Shown here piece after piece: positions 20,856 to 31,340 of a DNA stretch of 64,000 nucleotides. Source of the DNA: Leishmania mexicana MHOM/GT/2001/U1103 (Eukaryota > Euglenozoa > Kinetoplastea > Trypanosomatida > Trypanosomatidae); assembly GCF_000234665.1 (NCBI RefSeq), contig NC_018334.1, positions 1,178,001 through 1,242,000 of the forward strand. The letters are read 5' to 3'. The stretch's first letter is position 1; each line of letters opens with the position of its first letter. The position numbers and the translations under genes are program-made. Below the pieces are notes generated by a model. It searched no databases, was not told where the DNA came from, and was given only the letters and a program-made list of their open reading frames with translations.

Positions 20856-23330
20856 TTACTGCGCAGGGTCACGCGTCAAAGCCGATGCGCGCCGCTTGAA
20901 CAGCCGTCGAAGGGATACCTGCTTCAGCGGAATGCCCATGGTCTCTCTCTCTGGCACCCGGCGTCGTGTGAGGGCACCCTGAACTACCTCCCGCTGCTGC
21001 TGTCGATTCACAAAGTCGGGCGTTCCGTCAACCGCCACTACAGCCATCAAGTCACGGCCTCTAGCGTTCGAGAAGAGAACGTGGAGCACAAGCACCAAAA
21101 TGAGCGTTATCACAGCCATCGCAGTAACTAAACAGCTGATCACCAGAACCGTATACGCATTCCACATCTGTGAAACCATTTCTAGTTGTCCGTAGGTCAC
21201 GCACGCCTGCCTGTCGGCGGCGGGGGTGCTGTACGAGCATGTGTACCCGTCACGCGTCCCACTCAGCGCAGGATTGAAGCACGTCGAGTCATGGCAGAAC
21301 ACGCACCCCTCGTGCTGTCCGCACACCTCGCAACCGTCGAACGAGTACGCGCGGCACGCGTCAGCAGGAGCCTCGCTGCAGCCCGCGCCGCTCCACCCAT
21401 CCCGGCATTCGCACACGCCGCAGTTGCAGCGCCCACCAACAGCGTCGCACCCGCCGCAGCTCCTCGACGGCACGCTCCCGCCGCTCGTGTTGGCACACGC
21501 TGCCTCGCACGCCCCTCCGCTGCACAGGCACGTCCCACTGCCCATGATCCCCTCGTCGCACATGCTGCCCGTCCAGCACGCAGGGCACGCCACGCAGCTG
21601 CGGCCGTAGTACCCCGGCTGACACTGGCACCTACCCGAGGACTCGTCACACCAGCCGTTCAGCCCGCAGTCCTTGCAGCTCGACTGCGGCACGAAGCGGA
21701 CGTGCAGCCCACTGCGCAGGAGGCCTTGCGGGATCATGACCGATGATGCGTCGTCCACACCATAGCGGACAAGTCCAACGCGCATGGGAGGGTACGCGAG
21801 TAGCGGCGTTCCAGCGCTGATCATGTCCGCCTGAATGACCAAGTCCACCATCCCGTTTGTGTCCAGGTACAGCTGCACAGTAAACTTTGGAGAGACGATG
21901 TTGCCGTTCTGCAATCGTGAGCCAGTTACTTTCACCATGAAACCCGTACCACACCCTTCCGGGGTGCAAAGCGGTGCTCCGTCCGGCTGCGTCGGCGTCA
22001 ACGTCGAGATCGCTTTGGCGTCGGTTCCCCAGACAATGCGCGACTGCAGACAGAGGATGGTCAGTGTGTAGTTGCCGTTCGGGCAGGTACCCAGAATGGG
22101 GTTGCAGCTGTTCATATCGGGGGCAATGGTGCAGGAAAGGCCAGGACTGCACTGAAGAAACGTCGAATTATGGCGCCCAAACAGCACACCCTCCCACCCG
22201 GTTATCACTGTAAACTCGTGCACTGCGCTCAGGTTTCTGTACGTGGTGCTAAAATCACGGAAGGCACCGTTGAAGTCCACAGTGACGTCGTAGAATTTCT
22301 GTGGTGCGAAGGCAGCCGTGCTCCTCGCAGGTGTTGTCCACTGCCCGCGTGGGCACACCTCCGACGCCAACGTGCTCGCACAACACGCGGAGGTGGAGGA
22401 GCACCACACGCAGTCGCCCCCCGTGTCCGCCGTGCACACCGAGGCATCGCCATGTGCGGCACACGCGTCAAGCACGGGGTCGAAGCGGTACGCGACAATG
22501 CCGTTCGCCGCCGTCGGCGTCGGCACTACCGTGCGCAGCGTCTTCGAGTAGACGAGCCCCGTGCTCGGCATGTATTCGGGCAGCATGCTGGTGTCTGGCA
22601 GCGAGGCGTACCGCATAATGATGGTGCCGTTGGCGTACACCACCACCTGTGCCGTCAGCTGAGTCTGTGCAGAGCCTGTTGCCCCACGAATCGGCACGTT
22701 GCAGTACTCGAGCGTTGTGTACCCCTTGTCGGCTCCTGAGTTTCTAAAGACCGGACTGCTATCAGGCCTGTGTTCACCAGCTGCAGAACTAACGGCTCCG
22801 TCCGCTATGGTGTCCTTCGTGACGATGCTGGCATGGGAGGGAGATCCGCCGCTGAACGCGAAGGGCGCTGCGTAGAAGCAAATCATGGGCCAGTCGCCAC
22901 CGCCGTCGTACAGCACCGACATGTTGTCAGAGAAGGCATAGTTGCCTTGCAGCGTCGCGTAGATATTTTTCTGGCAAAAGCCTTTGCACATGCCATACGG
23001 TGTAGGGGACAGAAACCCCATGTCGCTCACATACCAGGAGGTGCTGTTCCAGGCGTAGAAGGCAGCACTCACACCGGCACGCGAGAGGGGCGGGAAGACA
23101 AACCTCATTAACGATGTGTCATCCCAGGTTTGGGTTGCGTTGGGTGAGCCGCACACGGTTTGGTACTGGGCCCAGTGCTTACGCGACAAGACAGCCAGTT
23201 GGCTTCGCGTCACTGAGGTGACGGTGTAGTTTACAATGCCAGCTCTGCTGGCCCATCCGCTGCTGCTACAAAGGACTGCAAAAGTCAGCCATAAGCCCCA
23301 GAAGGCCGCCCTACGTAGTGCGGGCCACAT
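20856..23330 (-). CDS. Cys-rich EGF-like type I membrane protein, copy 1 (824 aa)
   Basis: Predicted surface or endomembrane glycoprotein, function unknown. The ATG at 23330 opens a hydrophobic signal peptide (WGLWLTFAVLCSSS). The ectodomain has many NxS/T sequons and the stretch YAWNSTSWYV. A compact cysteine cluster, DCVWCSSTSACC, resembles a PSI/plexin repeat (about residues 310-330). A cysteine array with EGF/tenascin-type spacing follows (CGLNGWCDESSGRCQCQPG through CHDSTCFNP, about 560-700). One transmembrane helix (about 722-749, VLVISCLVTAMAVITLILVL) precedes a basic cytoplasmic tail of about 75 residues with PLKQVSLRRLFKRR. Two long segments are almost identical in DNA to the next gene (25011-27422), while the region between them is diverged. 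No catalytic motif seen. Confidence 0.9.
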   Translation of the reverse strand: MWPALRRAAFWGLWLTFAVLCSSSGWASRAGIVNYTVTSVTRSQLAVLSRKHWAQYQTVCGSPNATQTWDDTSLMRFVFPPLSRAGVSAAFYAWNSTSWYVSDMGFLSPTPYGMCKGFCQKNIYATLQGNYAFSDNMSVLYDGGGDWPMICFYAAPFAFSGGSPSHASIVTKDTIADGAVSSAAGEHRPDSSPVFRNSGADKGYTTLEYCNVPIRGATGSAQTQLTAQVVVYANGTIIMRYASLPDTSMLPEYMPSTGLVYSKTLRTVVPTPTAANGIVAYRFDPVLDACAAHGDASVCTADTGGDCVWCSSTSACCASTLASEVCPRGQWTTPARSTAAFAPQKFYDVTVDFNGAFRDFSTTYRNLSAVHEFTVITGWEGVLFGRHNSTFLQCSPGLSCTIAPDMNSCNPILGTCPNGNYTLTILCLQSRIVWGTDAKAISTLTPTQPDGAPLCTPEGCGTGFMVKVTGSRLQNGNIVSPKFTVQLYLDTNGMVDLVIQADMISAGTPLLAYPPMRVGLVRYGVDDASSVMIPQGLLRSGLHVRFVPQSSCKDCGLNGWCDESSGRCQCQPGYYGRSCVACPACWTGSMCDEGIMGSGTCLCSGGACEAACANTSGGSVPSRSCGGCDAVGGRCNCGVCECRDGWSGAGCSEAPADACRAYSFDGCEVCGQHEGCVFCHDSTCFNPALSGTRDGYTCSYSTPAADRQACVTYGQLEMVSQMWNAYTVLVISCLVTAMAVITLILVLVLHVLFSNARGRDLMAVVAVDGTPDFVNRQQQREVVQGALTRRRVPERETMGIPLKQVSLRRLFKRRASALTRDPAQ
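21191..21797 (-). repeat. near-identical block shared by the two EGF-like genes (copy 1, Cys array)
   Basis: These 607 bp match 25337-25943 with no length change (constant offset 4146) and one base difference that I can see, a Val to Leu change in SCVACPACW versus SCLACPACW. It covers residues of about 511-713, the EGF-like array. Confidence 0.9.
22272..22709 (-). repeat. near-identical block shared by the two EGF-like genes (copy 1, PSI region)
   Basis: These 438 bp match 26433-26870 (constant offset 4161) with one base difference seen (Thr versus Ala in GQWTTPARS/GQWATPARS). The flanks are clearly diverged. Confidence 0.9.
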
Positions 23331-25010
23331 TGCACGCCCAGGGGCGGTCTGGTGCTTGTCGTATTGTCGATGCGCACGTGCTCTTGTATATTTGCGCGTG
23401 CGTGTGCGCGTATAGCTGTGAGGCGAACCCGAGGCAAGAAAACCCTCTCGCTAGCCCAAGCCCACACGCCGAAGGCGAGAGGAAGGGGGGCGGAATCTCA
23501 CTTGTGCTCGTCACGGAATCGACGACGCCTCTACTGGTCAAGAGAGGGGCTCGTGGCTGCGCTCAATAAGGACGAACTCGATGAGCCACACGATTCCCTC
23601 ACGCGATGTTCACACGCGCACGCAGACGGAGCGTGGGTGAGGCGGGAAGCGGCCGAGGACGGCAACGAAATCAGCAACAGCTCTCTTGCCCATGACCGGC
23701 TGAGTGGGATGTGGCGCAGACGAGTAGGCAGGAAAACATGAAGCAGCGGAAGCAAGACCACCGGTCGCCGTGGAGGAGATTTGCCCGGGCCGATGGGCGC
23801 CGAGAGGGGTGCAATGGCTACAGGTCAACGGAAGCCCGCAAACGAAGAAAAAGAACGAGAGTATGTGGGGAGGGGGGGGGAAGACAAAACGCTCGATGCG
23901 CGCAGGCAGCGGAGTGCGAGAGAGCGGGAAGGACACGAAACAGCGCCGGTCACAGCGGACGACAAGCAAAGAAAAAGTGCTCCGCAACCAAAAGGATGGT
24001 GGCAGGGCAAAGCTGGTGTGCAGCCGGTAGCGACCCCAGACAAGGAAGAACGGCGTCGTGGAAGAAGACAGAGGAGCCTAGAGAGAAGACCCGAGCCAAC
24101 AGGCCAGCCATGAGGCGCGCGCACCTCGACTGCGCCTCCGAGATAATCGATATCCACCAAGCGCACCGGTAGGAGACGCGGTCAAGAGACGGCGGTGTCG
24201 TGGATACCCCTCTTCCTGCAGAGGCAACGCGATGAAAACGTGGCGGGTGCTGCAGGTGAGGGAGAGAGAGAGAGCGTCAAGGCGTGATGCTGATGATGCG
24301 TGGCGTCCGCTGCCTCTAGTGTCGTCCGTGAAGCTCTTCTCTGACACTCCTTATCGGTCCCCTTGCTGCGCTCGGGGGCGGCGCCCTTTTTTCTGGTGCA
24401 CAGGCTCTCAGACGGAAGGGTGCAAAAAGAGAACAGACGGTGCTGGCATTGTGCAGAGCTCCCCAGTCTACCATGTACCCGCACGAATGTGGGCGCCACG
24501 TGATGGGCCGGTGTGGTGAGCAAGCAGAGGAGGGAGGGGGTGGGAGGGAGGGAGGAAGGAAGGGAGAGGCATGCATGAGATACGGCGGTGTCGCCCATCA
24601 GGAAGGTGTCGATGAAGCGGTGCAGTCACACGAGCCGCGCAAAACCACTCGCGTCGTGGCCGATGTGCGTCATGGCATGCACAGAGGGGCAAGAGTACGA
24701 GTCCAGGAGAAACTTAAAAAAGAAAGGCCCGAGGTGGCAAGAGAGGGATACGCCCCCTCCCCCTCTCCTCCCCTTCGGCCCCTCCTTAGCCATGCTGCCG
24801 CTTTTCGTTTGTTGTTCTTGCTGTGTTGCTCCCGGTTGCACCGATGCGGCGACCGGGCGCACGCCCCCATCTCCGCTTGTCCATTTACATCGAAGGTAAA
24901 GCCGAGGATACGAGAGCGTCGTGTGCAAACGACCAATCGTAGGTGAACCTCGCGACCGTATGAACATATGCCGTCATCGCCATGACGAGCTCAGGGGCCT
25001 CAGAGCACAC
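23331..25010 (-). other. intergenic region between the two EGF-like genes
   Basis: About 1.7 kb with no supported gene. It holds purine-rich plus-strand tracts (about 23870-23880, 24531-24567). None of repeats A, B or C is present here, unlike downstream of copy 1. Confidence 0.6.
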
Positions 25011-27422
25011 TCACTGCGCGCTCATTACGCCCTCCTTTCGCCGCTTGAACAGCCGTCGAAGGGATACCTGCTTCAACGGAATGCCCATGATCTCTCTCTG
25101 CGGCACCCGACCTCGTGTGAGGGCACCCTGAACTACCTCCCGCTCCCTCCTCAAATTGCGAAACCCCGGCGCTCCTACCACCGAAAATGCATCCATTGGA
25201 TTCAGAGTTTGACGATTGCGGCGAACTACGGCGGCGATGACGAGCATCGAAAAGATAACGGGTGCTGATAAGGCCAAACTAATGATCGCGATGAAGTCCA
25301 AGGCGTTGTACACATGTGGCTTCAAGCCACGGCTGCCGTAGGTCACGCACGCCTGCCTGTCGGCGGCGGGGGTGCTGTACGAGCATGTGTACCCGTCACG
25401 CGTCCCACTCAGCGCAGGATTGAAGCACGTCGAGTCATGGCAGAACACGCACCCCTCGTGCTGTCCGCACACCTCGCAACCGTCGAACGAGTACGCGCGG
25501 CACGCGTCAGCAGGAGCCTCGCTGCAGCCCGCGCCGCTCCACCCATCCCGGCATTCGCACACGCCGCAGTTGCAGCGCCCACCAACAGCGTCGCACCCGC
25601 CGCAGCTCCTCGACGGCACGCTCCCGCCGCTCGTGTTGGCACACGCTGCCTCGCACGCCCCTCCGCTGCACAGGCACGTCCCACTGCCCATGATCCCCTC
25701 GTCGCACATGCTGCCCGTCCAGCACGCAGGGCACGCCAGGCAGCTGCGGCCGTAGTACCCCGGCTGACACTGGCACCTACCCGAGGACTCGTCACACCAG
25801 CCGTTCAGCCCGCAGTCCTTGCAGCTCGACTGCGGCACGAAGCGGACGTGCAGCCCACTGCGCAGGAGGCCTTGCGGGATCATGACCGATGATGCGTCGT
25901 CCACACCATAGCGGACAAGTCCAACGCGCATGGGAGGGTACGCCAGCATCGGGTCACCTTGTTCACAGCTTGCGCACTGGATCGTGATGTCAATTACGCC
26001 GTTTGCGTCGGCGTACAGCTGCACAGAGAAGAGCGGCATGAAAGAGTAGGAATTTCTGAAGGAAACCCCTGTCAAATGGCCTACCAAGCCTGTTGCGCAG
26101 CCCTCTTCCTCTTCGCAGAGCTGCTCACCGCGGGCCCGCTCGGGTAGCACCTGTGCGACCCAGAGCCCGGCCTGTCTAAAAGAGAACGATGACTCAAGTG
26201 CCAAGATTGCGAGCGTGTAATTACCGTTCACGCACACGCTGCTATAAACACCGCAAGGGTGTGAGTCGGCTTGCGTGGGGCACGACGCGCCAGGGATGCA
26301 GTTCATGATGGACTCCGATGGCGTGTGGAACAGTGGGATGTTCTGCTCAGGGTACTCCAGATGAAGCGGGAAGGAGTCGTTCTCCAGCGTGGAGACGTAG
26401 TTGAAGCTCGACATTGTCACGAATGGGGTGGCGAAGTCCACAGTGACGTCGTAGAATTTCTGTGGTGCGAAGGCAGCCGTGCTCCTCGCAGGTGTTGCCC
26501 ACTGCCCGCGTGGGCACACCTCCGACGCCAACGTGCTCGCACAACACGCGGAGGTGGAGGAGCACCACACGCAGTCGCCCCCCGTGTCCGCCGTGCACAC
26601 CGAGGCATCGCCATGTGCGGCACACGCGTCAAGCACGGGGTCGAAGCGGTACGCGACAATGCCGTTCGCCGCCGTCGGCGTCGGCACTACCGTGCGCAGC
26701 GTCTTCGAGTAGACGAGCCCCGTGCTCGGCATGTATTCGGGCAGCATGCTGGTGTCTGGCAGCGAGGCGTACCGCATAATGATGGTGCCGTTGGCGTACA
26801 CCACCACCTGTGCCGTCAGCTGAGTCTGTGCAGAGCCTGTTGCCCCACGAATCGGCACGTTGCAGTACTCCACAGTGGTGCGTACACCACTGTCATCGGA
26901 GGATTCAAGAGCCAAAACAAAACTCTTCAATGCGTTCACTTCAGTCATCACGAATGGCATTGTGTAGAAGCCGATCATGGGCCAGTCGCCACCGCCGCCG
27001 TACAACACCGTCGCGTTGTCAGAAAATGCGTACGTTCCGCGGAGATCGGCAAAGAAGCGAGGCGGGCAGTAGCTGCTGCACATGCCATACGGTGTAGGGG
27101 AGAGGAAGCCCATGCTGCTCACATACCAGGAGGTGCTGTTCCAGGCGTAGAAAGGGAAGCGCACATTCGTGGTGTTGACCCGCTCAAAGATTCGATTGAG
27201 CGAATCAGAGAGTTTAATCTTTCGTGCAGAGCTTGCCGTGTCACACATGGTTGCGTAGTGTGCCCAGTGACTCGATGGTAGACCTGACAAGTCCGACTGA
27301 ATCACCTGGGTGACTGTATACTCCACAATGAAGGCAGCGGCTGCTGTCGCTGTGATGAAGAGTATCAAGGACGCTACAACTAGAGTCATGACGCGGTGAG
27401 GACCGCGAAGCCTAATGGGCAT
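25011..27422 (-). CDS. Cys-rich EGF-like type I membrane protein, copy 2 (803 aa)
   Basis: Paralogue of the 20856-23330 protein. I chose the ATG at 27422 (MPIRLRGPHRV), which places a hydrophobic signal sequence (MTLVVASLILFITATAAAAF) near the N-terminus; an ATG at 27482 is also possible. Order of parts is the same: ectodomain with YAWNSTSWYV and GGGGDWPMIGFY, the PSI-like cluster, the EGF-like cysteine array (about 520-690), one transmembrane helix (about 705-728) and a basic tail with PLKQVSLRRLFKRRK. The middle ectodomain (DNA 25944-26432) is homologous but much diverged from copy 1, while its two neighbours are nearly identical. The changed middle segment could be the ligand-facing or variable part, which is inference. 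Confidence 0.9.
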   Translation of the reverse strand: MPIRLRGPHRVMTLVVASLILFITATAAAAFIVEYTVTQVIQSDLSGLPSSHWAHYATMCDTASSARKIKLSDSLNRIFERVNTTNVRFPFYAWNSTSWYVSSMGFLSPTPYGMCSSYCPPRFFADLRGTYAFSDNATVLYGGGGDWPMIGFYTMPFVMTEVNALKSFVLALESSDDSGVRTTVEYCNVPIRGATGSAQTQLTAQVVVYANGTIIMRYASLPDTSMLPEYMPSTGLVYSKTLRTVVPTPTAANGIVAYRFDPVLDACAAHGDASVCTADTGGDCVWCSSTSACCASTLASEVCPRGQWATPARSTAAFAPQKFYDVTVDFATPFVTMSSFNYVSTLENDSFPLHLEYPEQNIPLFHTPSESIMNCIPGASCPTQADSHPCGVYSSVCVNGNYTLAILALESSFSFRQAGLWVAQVLPERARGEQLCEEEEGCATGLVGHLTGVSFRNSYSFMPLFSVQLYADANGVIDITIQCASCEQGDPMLAYPPMRVGLVRYGVDDASSVMIPQGLLRSGLHVRFVPQSSCKDCGLNGWCDESSGRCQCQPGYYGRSCLACPACWTGSMCDEGIMGSGTCLCSGGACEAACANTSGGSVPSRSCGGCDAVGGRCNCGVCECRDGWSGAGCSEAPADACRAYSFDGCEVCGQHEGCVFCHDSTCFNPALSGTRDGYTCSYSTPAADRQACVTYGSRGLKPHVYNALDFIAIISLALSAPVIFSMLVIAAVVRRNRQTLNPMDAFSVVGAPGFRNLRREREVVQGALTRGRVPQREIMGIPLKQVSLRRLFKRRKEGVMSAQ
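25337..25943 (-). repeat. near-identical block shared by the two EGF-like genes (copy 2, Cys array)
   Basis: Partner of 21191-21797; see that entry for the comparison. Confidence 0.9.
26433..26870 (-). repeat. near-identical block shared by the two EGF-like genes (copy 2, PSI region)
   Basis: Partner of 22272-22709; identity stops sharply at both ends. Confidence 0.9.
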
Positions 27423-27708
27423 CGTATCATTCTTTCGCAAACCACAGAATACATTTGCACGGCGGTAGCTGGCAGGATGCATTTTCTTTTCTGGACACGA
27501 TCGGTGTCTGTGTGTGTGTGTGTGTGTTCGCGCCAGCCGATATATCAACGTAGAAGATAGCAGAGATGTGCAACCGCGAGAGGAGGTGCGAAGAGAGATG
27601 TAGACGACAGACCATTAGCAGAAGACCAAAGATGAGAAAGGGAAGAAAAGGCGCACAGGCAGTCTTAGTGAGAGTAACTGCACAGCATTTCTTTTTGTTG
27701 TTGTTTCA
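27423..27708 (-). other. 5' region of EGF-like gene 2
   Basis: Contains a (TG)n run (27509-27528) and a T-rich stretch with GTT repeats (27690-27706) that is the A-rich end of repeat copy B. No gene. Confidence 0.5.
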
Positions 27709-28140
27709 GCATGTACACTGTCCGCCATGCCCAAGGCGTTACCTGCACATCTACCGCTGGCCCTGCCACAGGCCCCGTCGCCTGGTGCGCAGCAGCCGTA
27801 GGCACACGCGCTACAGCAGGGTGCCCCGACGCAGCCGTCTCAGCATGGCCCCTGTCTCAAGCCCTGCCCACACACACCGCCTCCCAGGCCGCCCGCATCA
27901 GCAGCCAGGGCTCGCGCGATGGCCTCCCCACGTAGTGGGGCATGGACGCTGCCACCGCCAGATGAGGCTCTGCACGGGCAGGGGTGTGGGGGGAGGGGGT
28001 GGTGAAGGGCTGCCTGGCCTCATAAGACAGAGTCACGGGCACCGGGCCCCGCGACACCGCGCACGGCGGTGGGTCCCCTCTACGCCCGTCATCAAGGAAA
28101 AAGAAAGTGGTGGCTGAGCACCAGGAGGGAAGGAAAAGCG
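27709..28140 (-). repeat. dispersed repeat copy B (about 432 bp), SIDER-like
   Basis: Matches copy C (36915-37349) over its full length and copy A over about 376 bp. On the coding strand it ends in an A-rich sequence with AAC units (27690-27707), as expected for a retroposon read from 28140 to 27709. It lies about 700 bp past the stop of the 28836-31202 gene. Confidence 0.8.
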
Positions 28141-28835
28141 ACCTCTGCGAGGTGGTGAAAGTGGCGCCATGCGAGGCGGCCGTGTTCCGCTGCTTATCAG
28201 GGGGAGGGGAGTCATTGTATAGGGGACGGGTGCGCGGGAGAGAGGGCGAGCTTTCGCGGTGGTGGAGGGCAGGGTGAAGGGAAAGTATCACAATGCACGA
28301 AGCACGAGCCTGCCGTCACGGGGCCTGGTGGTGACGTGTAAGAGGCATCTTGCGCGCAGGTCATGAGGTGGTGCGAAAAAAACGTGAGTAGAGGATGAGA
28401 GGCGAGCGAAGGGGGGCGCACCCGCGCAAGCCGACGAAAAACAGAAGAGGGGCACGAGAGCGAGCGAGAGACGGAGGGGAACGTGGCAGACGCAAGACAT
28501 TGACCGAAACACGTCCTGGCGCGCCGGTGGAACGTCGATTCCCATGGGACGTTGCACGACGTCCATTCGGTGTACGTGTGAGCTGGCGCGTTTGGAGGGA
28601 ACGGCGTGCGTCTTGTGTACGCACATGCCTATGAGGATCCGGTCCTACTCCGACATTACGCAAGCAAGATGCACAGACGTGGCATCTCCGACGGAAAAGC
28701 ACACAAGCAGGCAACCTTTCGAGGCATGATCTGATGAATCACGGAGTGTCTCTTGCCCTGCCTCGGATGCTCCTCCGCTTGTTCACCCACAGCCGCTTCC
28801 AGTGTTCGGCCTCCTCCCTCCCGTCTTTTCTGGTC
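28141..28835 (-). other. 3' region of the large PH-like gene 28836-31202
   Basis: About 700 bp between the stop codon and repeat copy B. No gene supported. Confidence 0.6.
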
Positions 28836-31202
28836 TCACGGATCGAGGTGATGGAGATCGGTGCGGCTCTCCTCCAGGGCTGCCATACTGCGACCGATGA
28901 TCTCATTCAGGGTGCGCTCCTCACCGTACGGCGGCGATGCTGCTGCAGTAAAAGTCTTGCCCGTCGAGGCTGCGCCGCCATCTGCCCCAAGAGCCGCAGC
29001 TGAGTGACGAGGGACGTCCGCTGGGGAATCCGCGGAGAGCGCAGAGGCGGCGGTTGCATACGCCACGTTCTGCCACTCCTCTGGGGATATGTAGCGTGCA
29101 CCAGGGACCAAGTAGCTCGAGTACTCGCTCGCCACCACGGTGGATTCACTGCAACTCTTGCTCTGCACGCTGGACGCGTCACCCTGATCACGCTCCGACA
29201 CTTGCACAGCCTGCCCGCTTGCAGTGCCGGCCGCAAAGTGACCTTGGATTTGGGGCGTCTGCAGCAGTTCCATGGTGAGAGGCATCACTCGCGCTACCGT
29301 TGTCGTAGGGGATGGCGTTGCAGCAGATGCCCCTTCACGCGCAGCAGACGCAGAGGCACGTATCGGGGTTGGGTCCCTATGCACACCGACCCTGGTGTCT
29401 CGGTGCCGCTGACGAGGCCTGTTTGCGGGTGTAAAGACGGCTGCTGCTGCCCTGTCATGCCGCTCCAGCTGCCTGGCACGCTCGAGCGGCATGCCCACGA
29501 TGTCGTCACGCCGCTCTCGTGTGTCGTCTAGCGCGCGCTCTACCGCTGAAAGCTGGCCCTCGGAGAGCTCCACATCTCTAGCGTTACTGGCGTAGATGGG
29601 AATAGCAGCACGATTTGCCATGTTGCCTCGCTCCAGCAGCTCTGCCTGCACCTGCTGCCACACCGTGGCGAGCTGCTCCTTTGGCAGAGGACAGCTTAGC
29701 GTGCTGTTGTAGCCCGCCTCACGTTCCAAGACAGGCCGCCGCTGGCCCTCCCGCACAGTGCGGGCAACGTAGGACTCCATCGATGCGTCCTGCACCTCCC
29801 TCATGCGGATCACTCGTCGCGTGCTGAGGGAGGCAAAGCAGGAGTCGTGAATGACGCAGGCAAGACGGCGAATATCGACCAGCGGGGTGTACGCGGCAAT
29901 GGCATCCGTGCCGTGGACCGGAGGCAATGGCTCAAAGAACAAATCCGGGATTGGCTCGTCTGAGATGAACACACAGAAGGGGGCAAGCACGTTGGCGGCC
30001 GAATCGCGGGCAACGAGGTTCCAGTGGAACTCCTGCACCTCCGCAAGGCGCAGCCAGCGAGGGATGCTACCGCTGTCACGCATGCACAGCACCGAGTCAT
30101 GTGTGACGCAGAGGTACGCACCTTTTAATATGCGCTTCAGCCTCAGCGTGCTTGCGAAACTGCCCGACATGGATGACTCATGGAATGCTACGATGTTGCT
30201 CGCTGTGCCACCGCAGGACGCCTCCTCCAACGTGTACACGTTGCCCCGCATGAACGTGTAGAAGACGGCCTTGTCGAGCGAATGAAACGTATGCCAGACG
30301 GACATGGGAATATGGGCGAAGGCGACACCGTTTCGCGGGTCGTACGGAGGCAGCCCGCGGTACGGTCGCACAATGAGCTTGTCGTAGCCGAGTACCGACT
30401 GCAGCACATACCAAAATCGACGGAACTCTCGCTCATCACGAAAGCGAAAGATGAGTCGAACCGGAACGACGACACCCTCATGCAGCGGCTCACCTTTGGG
30501 ACCGCGAGGACTCACCAGCGTCTGCACGCCTGCGCCAACGACAGAGTTGCTGGTGAGGTCGGCGGCGCCGTCGCCACTGTCCGCTGCCGCTGCCGCCGCT
30601 CGCGCCCGCTCCGCTTCCAGATACTCAAATTGGTCGCGGAGACTGTCGAAAAGTTCCTTCAGAAAGAAGGGGTCGCGGATGTAGGCGTCGTTGCTCCAGT
30701 TGCAGCGAGACCGCTCATGCTGGGAGAGACCGGCTGCAGGGCAAAGAAGTGGGCCTGCTGGCGGCGTCTCACCGCGCGCCATCGGCCGAGACTCGCCTTC
30801 GATCTCGAGCCGATAGAAGTCACGCTCATGGAGGCAGCGGACGGCGCTGAACTCCGGCCTTGTGGCCAGCGGTAGCACTCCTGTGACCTTCACCTTGCGC
30901 CGCCATTTGAAGCTTGTCGGAGGTACTGTAACCTCACTGACTGCGCACTCCAAGGAGGCGCTTGATGGCGTGGCCTGATCTGTGTGTGCAGGCTGCGCAG
31001 CAACATTACCGCTGCTGCGATTATCGCCAGAGGTGGTGGTGGGGTCCGCCGCCTCAGAGGTGTGGCTGTGAGCGACAGGCAACTCGTTCTTAACTGCCTC
31101 GGAGTAGTAGAGGTACCGACGCAATGTGTCAAACGAGACCTGGCGCATCTGCCAGCTACCAAAGAAGCCGCCTCCCTGCTTCTCCGCATAGGTATAGAAC
31201 AT
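28836..31202 (-). CDS. large two-module PH-like protein (788 aa)
   Basis: Function unknown; close paralogue of 33542-36193. It starts MFYTYAEKQ at the ATG 31202, the first ATG after a predicted splice site near 31301. Module 1 (about 1-275) begins SWQMRQVSFDTLRRYLYYS, continues WRRKVKVTGVLPL and FYRLEIEGESRPM, has a long insert, and closes with LIFRFRDEREFRRFWYVLQS. Module 2 starts at GLPPYDPRNG (about 285), then AYLCVTHDSVLCMRDSG (about 365) and a helical end with HDSCFASLSTRRVI. Further conserved blocks are SCPLPKEQLATVWQQVQ (about 504) and RDDIVGMP (about 567). A disordered Thr/Ala/Ser-rich region follows, then VPGARY (about 700) and EIIGRSMAAL near the end. The PH-like folds are inferred from strand/helix pattern. 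No membrane span or enzyme motif is visible. Confidence 0.9.
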   Translation of the reverse strand: MFYTYAEKQGGGFFGSWQMRQVSFDTLRRYLYYSEAVKNELPVAHSHTSEAADPTTTSGDNRSSGNVAAQPAHTDQATPSSASLECAVSEVTVPPTSFKWRRKVKVTGVLPLATRPEFSAVRCLHERDFYRLEIEGESRPMARGETPPAGPLLCPAAGLSQHERSRCNWSNDAYIRDPFFLKELFDSLRDQFEYLEAERARAAAAAADSGDGAADLTSNSVVGAGVQTLVSPRGPKGEPLHEGVVVPVRLIFRFRDEREFRRFWYVLQSVLGYDKLIVRPYRGLPPYDPRNGVAFAHIPMSVWHTFHSLDKAVFYTFMRGNVYTLEEASCGGTASNIVAFHESSMSGSFASTLRLKRILKGAYLCVTHDSVLCMRDSGSIPRWLRLAEVQEFHWNLVARDSAANVLAPFCVFISDEPIPDLFFEPLPPVHGTDAIAAYTPLVDIRRLACVIHDSCFASLSTRRVIRMREVQDASMESYVARTVREGQRRPVLEREAGYNSTLSCPLPKEQLATVWQQVQAELLERGNMANRAAIPIYASNARDVELSEGQLSAVERALDDTRERRDDIVGMPLERARQLERHDRAAAAVFTPANRPRQRHRDTRVGVHRDPTPIRASASAAREGASAATPSPTTTVARVMPLTMELLQTPQIQGHFAAGTASGQAVQVSERDQGDASSVQSKSCSESTVVASEYSSYLVPGARYISPEEWQNVAYATAASALSADSPADVPRHSAAALGADGGAASTGKTFTAAASPPYGEERTLNEIIGRSMAALEESRTDLHHLDP

Positions 31203-31300
31203 GCCGAGTGAGGAGACAGATGGGCAAGGGGTCGGAGTCCGAAAATAGTGGATGGCGGTGGCCGGTGGGTTGGCCCGGCGCAGGAAGCACGGAGGCGTCG

Positions 31301-31340
31301 CTGGAAAAGGCCGGTGAGGTGGGGGTGGGGGTAGGGGGAA
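31301..31340 (-). promoter_or_regulatory. probable trans-splice signal of the 28836-31202 gene
   Basis: A C/T-rich tract on the minus strand (about 31316-31340) is followed by a first AG at about 31301. No ATG lies between it and the start at 31202. Confidence 0.5.
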
